A DNA stretch of 51,555 bases from NCBI GenBank assembly GCA_002724245.1, contig PBOG01000148.1, forward strand, positions 1 to 51,555, in the 5' to 3' direction. The DNA comes from Planctomycetaceae bacterium (GTDB taxonomy: Bacteria; Planctomycetota; Planctomycetia; Pirellulales; Pirellulaceae). The translations under genes and the position numbers were made by a program. Position 1 is the stretch's first letter. Every line of letters begins with the position of its first letter. Positions 44,893-51,555 of the stretch are shown piece after piece. The notes beneath the pieces are model-generated. The model saw only the letters and a program-made list of their open reading frames with translations, was not told the origin of the DNA and did not search any database.

Positions 44893-47562
44893 ATGGAATT
44901 GCAAACTAAATTAACCCAACCCGCGCACGTGTTGCCGCTGGACACTCTGGAGGCCCCAGCCCACTGCGGCGCAAAGGCATGGCGACTCGCCCGCATGCAC
45001 CAGTGGGGTTATCCCGTGCCTCCGGCCGTCGTCCTCCATGGCGAGGCCTTCCAGCAGTTGCTCAACGCAACCGCGCTGGGTCATTTCGTGGCGCAGAAAA
45101 CCGACTCACTTTCCCTGGACGATCCTGCGGCGATCGCCGCAGCGGCCGAAGCCATCGAGTCGCGCCTGATCTCTAGTGAACTGCCTGTAGACCTCGTTGA
45201 CGAGATCACCACCGCGACGGCGGAACTGTTAAACCAGGGTCCTGTCGTCGTCCGCAGCTCGGCCTGCGGTGAGGACTCAAACGAAGCCGCCTTTGCGGGA
45301 CAGCTTGACTCGTTCCTCAACGTGCGCACGCTGGAACAGTTACTGACCGCGCTCAAACGTTGCTGGGCATCCTACTGGTCTCATCGCTCTCTCGCTTACC
45401 AGTTGACGCGTGGCATTCAGCTGCAGTCAATGGGAGTCATCATCCAGCAACAAGTCGACGCCCGCTTCGCCGGGGTTCTGTTTACTCGCTCCGTACAACA
45501 CAGCAACCAGGACAGCATGGTCCTCGAATATTGCGAGGGGCTAGGAGACCGCCTGGTTACCGGGGACGTTTCACCGCGACGTCTATTTATCGATCGACAA
45601 GGAACGGTATCTGAGGATCTTGTTTCCTGTATCGAAGACGTCGAGCCGCTCAGCGACGAGCTGCTCCAGCAGCTCGGCTCCCTGGGTACCGCGCTCGAAG
45701 ACGATTTCGAACATCCCCAGGATATCGAATGGTGCGTCGATGGCTGTGACCAACTCTATCTTGTGCAAAGCCGCCCCATCACAACGCTCAGACAATCGTG
45801 CCAGAAACTCGTCTGGTCCAATGCCAACGTGAATGAGAACTTTCCTGATCCAATTTCACCCTTGCTGTATTCCGTCGCCGCTACCGGTTACTACCACTAT
45901 TTTCGCAATCTGGGCATCGCCTTCGGCATCTCGGAAGAACGCATCGACCTGATGGAATACCCGCTGCGCAATCTCGTCGGAGCACATGCTGGCCGACTCT
46001 ACTACAACTTGACCAATATCCACGCGGTGTTGCGGGCAGCTCCCCTCGGTGAGTTTCTGGCAGAGGCCTTCAATCAGTTCGTCGGCGCCGAATCGACCGA
46101 CCGTGATCATCGGGCACCGCGCTGGACCTCTCTGCAACGGGGTCGGCTGCGCGAACTGGCGGAGTCGCTTCGGATCGCCAGCAAGGCGATCCGGAGTCTC
46201 TGGAAAATGCCTCGTGGAATCGCCCGCTTTGAAGCGACTGTGGATGCCTTTGCTGACGACAGTCACCCAGATCGTTTACCGTCACTCGACTGGACAGAGC
46301 TGCTCGCGTTGTGGCGACGCTTTCTGCGTATCCGCAGTCAGTGGACGGAAGCGGCGCTGGCAGACGCGGCGAGCATGATCAGCTATCGACTTACCCAACG
46401 GCTGCTCTCTGCTGAGTTCACCAATGCCGCAGATACCGCCATCGCCAACCGTCTGCTGACGGGCTTGTGTGACATTGTCAGCGGTCTGCCCACAGAACGA
46501 CTGTGGGATTTGTCACGACTGATCCGACAACACGAGTCCCTGACCGCCGCAATCACGCGCGACCCTCCCGATCAGGTCTGGCACCAAATCACATCCAACG
46601 AATCGTTGGAGCCGGTGCGGCGGGCGCTAGAAGAATTCCTGGAAACCTGGGGATTTCGCTGTTCGGGCGAGCTGATGCTGACCCAACCCAGTTACCAAGA
46701 AGACCCGGCCTCGCTGATACCCATACTGGCAACGTACGTCACTCGTAACGGGGAGTCTCCGGAGGAACACCTGCAACGACAGCAGCATCGTCGAGAACGG
46801 GAAACAGAGCGCGTCCTCGGCGTGTTGCGAACAAAAAAACTGGCGTCTTTCCTGCCATGGCCCAGAAAAGATAGCGTTGCCCGTCGTCTCATTCATTGGA
46901 CTCAACGTAGTGTCGCCTGCCGCGAGCGTGCACGTCTGAAGCAGGCCTTGCTGTACAGTCGCTTCCGGCGGCTGGCTCTGACCGTGGGTAAATCATTCGC
47001 CGATCGCAACCTGCTACACACCCCGGAGGATATTTTTTACCTGACCTGTGAGGAAGTCGAACAGATCATCAATCGCGCTGCCATGCTCCCGATGACCGCA
47101 GCCGACCTGGCAAAACTCCGCCGTGCCGAACTGGCATCACTCAGCCAATACCGGCCGCCGGATCACATTGAACTGACATCTGGTCAATTCTGGGAACCTT
47201 CTGCAGCTGGCACTCCGGCAGACAGCAGTGACGAACCACAACGCCACCTCCACGGGACCGCCGTTTCGGGAGGTACCATTGTCGGTCGGGCAATCGTGTT
47301 AACCGATCCCAGACAGTTTACAGAAGTTCAGGAAGGAGACCTGCTGGTCACCCGGCAAACCGACCCCGGCTGGGGACCAATCCTGTTTCTCGTCCGGGGC
47401 CTGGTGATGGAGCGCGGTGGAATGCTATCCCACGGTGCTATTCTCGCCCGCGAGTACGGGATTCCCACGGTGGTCGGAATCCCCAACGCAACCGAGTGTA
47501 TTACCAGTGGCGACATCCTGCGTATCGATGGAGACCGTGGCCTTGTCGAAGTCATTGGGTAA
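44893..47562 (+). CDS. PEP-synthase/rifampin-phosphotransferase-like dikinase
   Basis: 889-residue phosphotransferase with the three-part layout of rifampin phosphotransferase and PEP synthase: an ATP-binding PPDK domain at the N-terminus (RSSACGEDSNEAAFAGQLDS, about 119-138; LVQSRPIT), a long helical middle domain, and a swivelling His domain at the C-terminus with the phosphorylated His847 in GGMLSHGAILAREYGIPT. Known members move the beta-phosphate of ATP to a substrate hydroxyl or pyruvate. The short middle domain and lack of a PEP-type barrel suggest an alcohol acceptor. Position between a CarS-like and a UbiA-like gene, and not next to resistance or gluconeogenic genes, suggests a lipid alcohol; that is inference. 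Confidence 0.85.
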   Translation: MELQTKLTQPAHVLPLDTLEAPAHCGAKAWRLARMHQWGYPVPPAVVLHGEAFQQLLNATALGHFVAQKTDSLSLDDPAAIAAAAEAIESRLISSELPVDLVDEITTATAELLNQGPVVVRSSACGEDSNEAAFAGQLDSFLNVRTLEQLLTALKRCWASYWSHRSLAYQLTRGIQLQSMGVIIQQQVDARFAGVLFTRSVQHSNQDSMVLEYCEGLGDRLVTGDVSPRRLFIDRQGTVSEDLVSCIEDVEPLSDELLQQLGSLGTALEDDFEHPQDIEWCVDGCDQLYLVQSRPITTLRQSCQKLVWSNANVNENFPDPISPLLYSVAATGYYHYFRNLGIAFGISEERIDLMEYPLRNLVGAHAGRLYYNLTNIHAVLRAAPLGEFLAEAFNQFVGAESTDRDHRAPRWTSLQRGRLRELAESLRIASKAIRSLWKMPRGIARFEATVDAFADDSHPDRLPSLDWTELLALWRRFLRIRSQWTEAALADAASMISYRLTQRLLSAEFTNAADTAIANRLLTGLCDIVSGLPTERLWDLSRLIRQHESLTAAITRDPPDQVWHQITSNESLEPVRRALEEFLETWGFRCSGELMLTQPSYQEDPASLIPILATYVTRNGESPEEHLQRQQHRRERETERVLGVLRTKKLASFLPWPRKDSVARRLIHWTQRSVACRERARLKQALLYSRFRRLALTVGKSFADRNLLHTPEDIFYLTCEEVEQIINRAAMLPMTAADLAKLRRAELASLSQYRPPDHIELTSGQFWEPSAAGTPADSSDEPQRHLHGTAVSGGTIVGRAIVLTDPRQFTEVQEGDLLVTRQTDPGWGPILFLVRGLVMERGGMLSHGAILAREYGIPTVVGIPNATECITSGDILRIDGDRGLVEVIG

Positions 47563-48208
47563 TGACATTTACGCCTACCTGCAGACCCGTCTGTTGATGC
47601 CGCGGATTGCAGCGCTCGGAACGCTCGTCCTGCTCGCCGCCTGGTGTCATTCGGTGCCACAATCTCTGCCTCCACACTGGGGACACGCACTGATTGACAT
47701 GCTCCTGGCAGCGTTACTGTTGGCGCAGTTTCGTATTTGGGACGACCTCGCCGATGTCCCAATAGACCGCCGTGTCGATCCCAACCGCACTCTCTGCACG
47801 ACGTTGCATCGCAAGGCGTTTCAGCTGATCGTAATCGGACTGGCAACCACAGCTGCTGGACTCCTTGTCAGTACGGCCGATCCCGCTGCACCAGGTCTGC
47901 TCGGAGGGCTTACACTGCTGATGGTCTGCTGGTACTGGTTCCCTCCACGGTCCAGTTGGAGCGGACTGAATTACCACGTCGTCCTGCTCAAGTATCCGGC
48001 ATTTATCCTCTTGATTGACAGCCGCCGAGCCCCACTCTCTGGCGACACGACAATTCTCCAGACAATCGTCGGTGTCTATCTGCTGCTCTGTGTATTCGAG
48101 GTTTGCCATGATCGCATGTTGCGACAACGCACTCGCTTTCGTCTGGTGGCAGGGGTCGAAGCGTGCCTGCTCCTCTGCGTTGCGTTCACCACCGGACTCC
48201 TGCCGTGA
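47528..48208 (+). CDS. UbiA-like membrane prenyltransferase homologue
   Basis: Polytopic membrane protein of about 226 residues with several hydrophobic helices. The segment FRIWDDLADVPIDRRVDPNR carries DDxxDxxxD, the first magnesium/diphosphate-binding motif of UbiA-family prenyltransferases. The second motif is degenerate: only ExxxD in FEVCHDRML is visible, and the length is below the usual 280-300. The start is uncertain: an ATG at 47528 overlaps the preceding gene by 35 bp, and a TTG at 47555 would overlap it by 8. Either implies translational coupling. Members transfer isoprenoid chains to aromatic or glycerol acceptors, or hydrolyse prenyl diphosphates. Confidence 0.7.
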   Translation: METVALSKSLGNDIYAYLQTRLLMPRIAALGTLVLLAAWCHSVPQSLPPHWGHALIDMLLAALLLAQFRIWDDLADVPIDRRVDPNRTLCTTLHRKAFQLIVIGLATTAAGLLVSTADPAAPGLLGGLTLLMVCWYWFPPRSSWSGLNYHVVLLKYPAFILLIDSRRAPLSGDTTILQTIVGVYLLLCVFEVCHDRMLRQRTRFRLVAGVEACLLLCVAFTTGLLP

Positions 48209-48275
48209 CGACGTTCTTGTTTGACACCAACATACTCAGCACGTTGAGAGTTTCCGCTCAAGAAGGAACAGGGCC

Positions 48276-49238
48276 ATGCCAGCCACAATGACTGGGCCTC
48301 CCACGTCCGACCAGTTTGAAGAGGTATCGTGCTACGCATGCGGTGAGTCGTCCTGCCACGACCTGCTCACCGGCCAGGACGACCTGACAGGCAAGCCGGG
48401 TGACTTTCGCTTTGTCACCTGTGCGAGCTGCGGTCTGGCGTACCAGTCGCCACGCCTGACGATCAAGCACATCGGCGCCTACTACGACGACGAGTACATC
48501 GCACATCGCAAAGAAACTGAGTGGGGCATCCTGACGCGATTCTATCAACGTGGCATGGACAAACATGATCGCCAGAAAGACCAGCTCGTATCACGGTATG
48601 TGCAACTGCAGCCAGGCGACCGTGTACTGGATGTCGGCTGTGGCTCCGGGTCGTTTCTACAGCGACTACGACAGCGGTATCAGGTCGCCGCGGGTGGCGT
48701 AGATTTCAAGAACCTCACCCACCTCCCTTTTTTCGATGGCGTCGAATTTCACGAAGGTCTGTTCTACGAGCAACCACTTCCGCAGGACCATTACGACTTG
48801 GTAACCATGTGGCATTTTTTAGAGCACGACTACGACCCCGTTCGCACCCTGGAAACAACCGCACGCATCCTCAAGCCTGGAGGACATCTGGTCGTGGAAG
48901 TCCCCAGGCTGGATTGTGTGAGCTATCGCTTGTTCGGCAAGCGGTGGCCTGGCGTACAAGCACCCCAGCATACGGTTTTGTACTCCAAGAAGATGCTCCT
49001 GAAATTTGCTGACCGCTGTGGCTTGGAACGTGTCGATTACCTTCCTTACGGCGCATTCCCGGCCTACTTCTATCTGTTCGCCGGCACGGCTTTCAAGATT
49101 CGCAAAGGCCAGGGCATCAACTTGCGAAAAGCAATCTACCCCTATTTTCTAGGGCAACTTCTGCTGACACCTGTGCTCTGGTTTGAGAGGTACTTGAACC
49201 TCGCTATGCAAACCATCATCTACCGAAAACCCGTCTGA
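48276..49238 (+). CDS. zinc-ribbon class I SAM-dependent methyltransferase
   Basis: 320-residue methyltransferase. The N-terminus has CxxC pairs at Cys19/Cys22 and Cys49/Cys52, forming a zinc-ribbon-like module. The SAM-binding motif VLDVGCGSGSF is at 117-127, with LVTMWHFLEHDYDP and HLVVEVPRLD downstream as in Methyltransf_23 proteins. The C-terminus is hydrophobic (AIYPYFLGQLLLTPVLW), suggesting membrane association. Such ribbon-methyltransferases commonly modify sugars or small lipids. It lies 67 bp after the UbiA-like gene on the same strand and completes the cluster. Confidence 0.85.
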   Translation: MPATMTGPPTSDQFEEVSCYACGESSCHDLLTGQDDLTGKPGDFRFVTCASCGLAYQSPRLTIKHIGAYYDDEYIAHRKETEWGILTRFYQRGMDKHDRQKDQLVSRYVQLQPGDRVLDVGCGSGSFLQRLRQRYQVAAGGVDFKNLTHLPFFDGVEFHEGLFYEQPLPQDHYDLVTMWHFLEHDYDPVRTLETTARILKPGGHLVVEVPRLDCVSYRLFGKRWPGVQAPQHTVLYSKKMLLKFADRCGLERVDYLPYGAFPAYFYLFAGTAFKIRKGQGINLRKAIYPYFLGQLLLTPVLWFERYLNLAMQTIIYRKPV

Positions 49239-49261
49239 TCCCCGCCCAGCGATCAGAGTGC

Positions 49262-49282
49262 TGCCAGACGGAGCGTCTGGCA
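49262..49282. terminator. perfect 9-bp stem palindrome, candidate bidirectional terminator
   Basis: TGCCAGACG and CGTCTGGCA form an uninterrupted stem around a GAG loop, in the 65-bp gap between the convergent methyltransferase and DUF1501 genes. No T tract follows on either side. It could instead be a dispersed repetitive extragenic palindrome. Confidence 0.5.
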
Positions 49283-49303
49283 CCCCGATTTCCAGTGCGC
49301 CGG

Positions 49304-50737
49304 TTAGCCGAACAATTCGACCAAAGGATTACCATCGGTAACCAATGGCGTCGGGCGGCCCAGTGGATCGTTGACCTGAATCGCAGGGTTAATTCCCAGG
49401 GCGTGGTAGATCGTTGCCGCCAGATCTTCAGGTGTCGTCGGGGTACCATCCGGAGCGGAAGCGGTACTGTCTGATTTCCCGTACAACGTGCCACCGCGAA
49501 TCCCACCACCGGCCACAATTGCGGGAAACAGATTACTCCAGTGGTCACGCCCCCATTGCTTGTTGGGTCGCGGCGTACGTCCCATCTCACCCAAACAAAC
49601 CACCAACGTCTCGTCGAGCAATCCGCGATCATCGAGGTCGATCAGCAGCGCGGAAAGTGCCTGATCCAAACCCGGTAACAGGTACTTCTCGAGATAGTGA
49701 TTACTGCGATGGGAATCCCAATTATAACCATCGACTTGATCCCAATGGACGGTCGCAAAACGGACTCCCGCTTCAACCAAACGACGCGCCATCAGTGTCG
49801 ATTGCCCAAACAAGTTGCGCCCGTAGCGATCTCGCAACTTCTGCGATTCCCTGCGAATGTCGAGAGTCCGGTTGATGCCACCGTCGGTGACCAGGGACAG
49901 CGCCCGACGCTGGAGCTTGTCGAAATCCTGATAGGCGTCGATTTGGTCAGCCACACGGCGCTGGGCATCGAACTGACCGAGTAACGACTGCCGACGATTC
50001 GACCGATCGAGCGCGAGCCCCCCGCCATTAGTCTGTCCCTGTAATTGGAAAGTAAGCTCCGCGTCGGAACAGGCGCGGTAGTAGGGATTGTCTTGTTCGT
50101 TCTTCTTGTCGACCACGGTGGTCATTGGATCGTAGGGGCGTCCCAGCCAACCCGCGTACTCACCCGGAAAACGCCAATGGCCGCCAACGTGCAGTCGGCC
50201 CAGGTAATTCGGCACCACAAAATAGTGGGGCAGTGGCTGCCCCACCCGGCTGCCAGACCGCTGAGAAAGATATTCAACCAGTGAACCGAGCGACGGTCGA
50301 TCGCCTGGCGTAGGAACGACGCTCTCCGGGCTGGGTGGACGGTGTCCGGTTTGTATGTAGTACGAGCCCCCTTGGTGACTGTTGACAGGGTGCGACATGT
50401 TTCGAATAACACAAAATTTGTCTGATACACTGGCCGTCAGCGGCAAGTGTTCGCAAATGCGTAGCCCGGGAGTTCGCGAAGCGATCGGGGAATAGGGACC
50501 ACGAAGATCGCTCGGGGCGTCTGGCTTCATATCAAACGTCTCAAACTGACTCGGCCCCCCAAACAGGAAAAGAAAAATTACGGATTTGGCTCGGCGCGTC
50601 GCCAGCGGTTGCACCTCTTCGGCAGCTAGTAACCGAGGCACCGTCAAACCCAACAAGCCGGCACCACCCGCCTGGAGAAGTTGACGGCGTGTGGTTTTGT
50701 CACACACTTTTTGTTGACTTCCCAGAACATGCAACAT
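49304..50737 (-). CDS. DUF1501 family exported protein (stand-alone)
   Basis: DUF1501 protein, 477 residues from the ATG at 50737; the frame is open to 50797 but the shorter start gives the usual distance to the Tat motif (TTRRQLLQAGGAGLLGLTVPRLLA). Family motifs are FLFGGPSQFETFDMKPD, FATVHWDQVDGYNWDSH, GEMGRTPRPNKQWGRDHW and FPAIVAGGG. It stands alone, convergent to the methyltransferase gene, with no PSD1 partner nearby. Confidence 0.9.
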   Translation of the reverse strand: MLHVLGSQQKVCDKTTRRQLLQAGGAGLLGLTVPRLLAAEEVQPLATRRAKSVIFLFLFGGPSQFETFDMKPDAPSDLRGPYSPIASRTPGLRICEHLPLTASVSDKFCVIRNMSHPVNSHQGGSYYIQTGHRPPSPESVVPTPGDRPSLGSLVEYLSQRSGSRVGQPLPHYFVVPNYLGRLHVGGHWRFPGEYAGWLGRPYDPMTTVVDKKNEQDNPYYRACSDAELTFQLQGQTNGGGLALDRSNRRQSLLGQFDAQRRVADQIDAYQDFDKLQRRALSLVTDGGINRTLDIRRESQKLRDRYGRNLFGQSTLMARRLVEAGVRFATVHWDQVDGYNWDSHRSNHYLEKYLLPGLDQALSALLIDLDDRGLLDETLVVCLGEMGRTPRPNKQWGRDHWSNLFPAIVAGGGIRGGTLYGKSDSTASAPDGTPTTPEDLAATIYHALGINPAIQVNDPLGRPTPLVTDGNPLVELFG

Positions 50738-51069
50738 GCCCGGTTCCTTTTTTGCTGTGCACAAGTGGACATTGGTGCGGGGGATGAAACCCACCACGCT
50801 CGCATCAGGGCCCTCACGGTATCGTCAACCGGGGCTCGGCGCAAGTCAAGTCCATGTCGCCCGCAGTGGCTGGGCGACATGCAGGCCGTGTCGTCGCGAA
50901 TCCTGTTGGCTAGCCAGCAATACGCCCGGTGCGCGATCCGTAAAGACGCACTGAAGTTCAACGCGGAGTGCTGATGAAACCGACGCCCTGCAAACGGCTG
51001 CAGGGCGGATACTGACACGATCGCACCCTACTTTTGCGGACGCCGCTTTTGAGGACGCCGTCCATCGGA
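50738..51069. other. intergenic region, no gene seen
   Basis: 332 bp between the DUF1501 start and the end of the biotin-carrier gene. Short frames on both strands lack recognisable products. It contains the hairpin listed at 50985-51006 and presumably the DUF1501 promoter. Confidence 0.5.
50985..51006 (-). terminator. candidate terminator hairpin of the biotin-carrier gene
   Basis: GCCCTGCA and TGCAGGGC form a perfect 8-bp GC-rich stem with a 6-base loop, 63 bases past the stop codon on the minus strand. Only a short GGTTTC follows, so it is not a classic T-tract terminator. Confidence 0.35.
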
Positions 51070-51555
51070 TCAACTTGCGATCGTCGCCAACCGCTGGCCG
51101 TTGACCACCTGGTCGCCCTGCTTGACCTCGATACTACCAACGGTCCCCGCGGCCGGCGCATTGGCAGTCACTTCCATCTTCATCGCCTCCAGGACGATGA
51201 CGGTATCGCCCGCGTTCACATGATCACCGACCTGTTTGAGAACTTTGAGTACGACACCTGGCATGGAAGCATTCACCGCGACATCGGCTGCCGTCGATGA
51301 CGCGCTCACCGCCGGTGCATCACCTTCCGACGCGGACTGCAAGTCAACCTCAAATGCCTTGCCGTTGACCGTGACGCGCTGTCCGTCGACGGCAACCTGA
51401 AAAACCCGATCATTAATCTTGAGATCATATTTTCCGCTCGCCGTCCCGCTCGACGCGGGTTCACTGGCGCTTTCGGGCGCGACTTTCCGGACTCCCACGG
51501 CTGCCTCACCTTTCAGGAAGGCGATGCCTTTTTCTTTGCACGTCGCAGCAATGAA
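51070..51555 (-). CDS. biotinyl carrier C-terminus of a decarboxylase/carboxylase, 5' part off window
   Basis: The frame is open to the right edge, so only the last 161 residues are seen. After KGIAFLKGEAAVGVRKV and an Ala/Ser/Pro-rich linker, a small beta domain (YDLKINDRVFQVAVDGQRV) precedes a second linker and a biotinyl/lipoyl domain ending the protein, with the biotin-accepting lysine in EAMKMEV. The arrangement is that of the alpha subunit of oxaloacetate decarboxylase or the B subunit of pyruvate carboxylase; a stand-alone biotin carboxyl carrier protein is less likely because the frame continues upstream. The final role depends on the missing part. Confidence 0.8.
   Translation of the reverse strand, partial: FIAATCKEKGIAFLKGEAAVGVRKVAPESASEPASSGTASGKYDLKINDRVFQVAVDGQRVTVNGKAFEVDLQSASEGDAPAVSASSTAADVAVNASMPGVVLKVLKQVGDHVNAGDTVIVLEAMKMEVTANAPAAGTVGSIEVKQGDQVVNGQRLATIAS

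Noticed and set aside
1-51555. tRNA, rRNA, insertion sequences, phage and defence genes
   Set aside because: None seen: no transposase, integrase, restriction, toxin-antitoxin or CRISPR-associated protein motif was found in the recognised frames, and no cloverleaf-like sequence in the gaps.

Overview
The window looks like chromosomal DNA of a planctomycete (Planctomycetota, probably Pirellulales-like). The evidence is the family content: five DUF1501 proteins, a PSCyt1/DUF1549/DUF1553 (PSD1) protein, a DUF1552/DUF1592 pair, large secreted sugar-active proteins, ceramidase-like proteins, a PknB-type kinase and a DUF4838 protein. Composition is moderately GC-rich. Many genes lack clear Shine-Dalgarno sites, so several starts are uncertain. 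I saw no rRNA, tRNA, CRISPR array, transposase or prophage gene.

Layout. 1-7063: a secreted two-module glycosidase-like protein converges on a glycolate-oxidase-type operon (glcF and a fused glcD-glcE). 7310-15278: a co-oriented block of secreted proteins (PSCyt1/DUF1549/DUF1553, two DUF1501, DUF4838). 15711-18688: a membrane Ser/Thr kinase and an exported esterase. 18776-24050: a DUF1501, a DapA-family aldolase/lyase, an LRR lipoprotein, an unassigned exported protein with an EExxH-type motif, and a 16-residue-repeat exported protein. 24290-24735: a decayed relative of the C-terminal part of the first gene. 24737-27067: a short SecA-like ATPase. 27376-35030: the DUF1552/DUF1592 pair, a sialidase-like protein, and an isochorismatase-ThuA fusion. 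35086-41260: two ceramidase-like proteins (one fused to FG-GAP repeats) and another DUF1501. 41476-49238: a lipid-type locus. 49304-51555: a fifth DUF1501 and the biotinyl C-terminus of a decarboxylase/carboxylase that runs off the right edge.

Functionally, much of the window is an exported catabolic repertoire, typical of planctomycetes that degrade complex polysaccharides and sulfated or amino sugars. The PSCyt/DUF1501 and DUF1592/DUF1552 pairs are recurrent planctomycete modules whose biochemistry is not established.

The most interesting part is 41476-49238. A PlsC acyltransferase is divergent from a tight five-gene run: a PlsC-desaturase fusion, a CDP-archaeol-synthase-like cytidylyltransferase, a rifampin-phosphotransferase-like PEP-synthase homologue, a UbiA-like membrane prenyltransferase and a zinc-ribbon methyltransferase. 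Together these could acylate and desaturate a lipid, phosphorylate and CTP-activate a lipid alcohol, and then transfer and methylate it. I propose it as a candidate undescribed membrane-lipid or polar-isoprenoid pathway. The individual families are recognisable; the pathway is inference.
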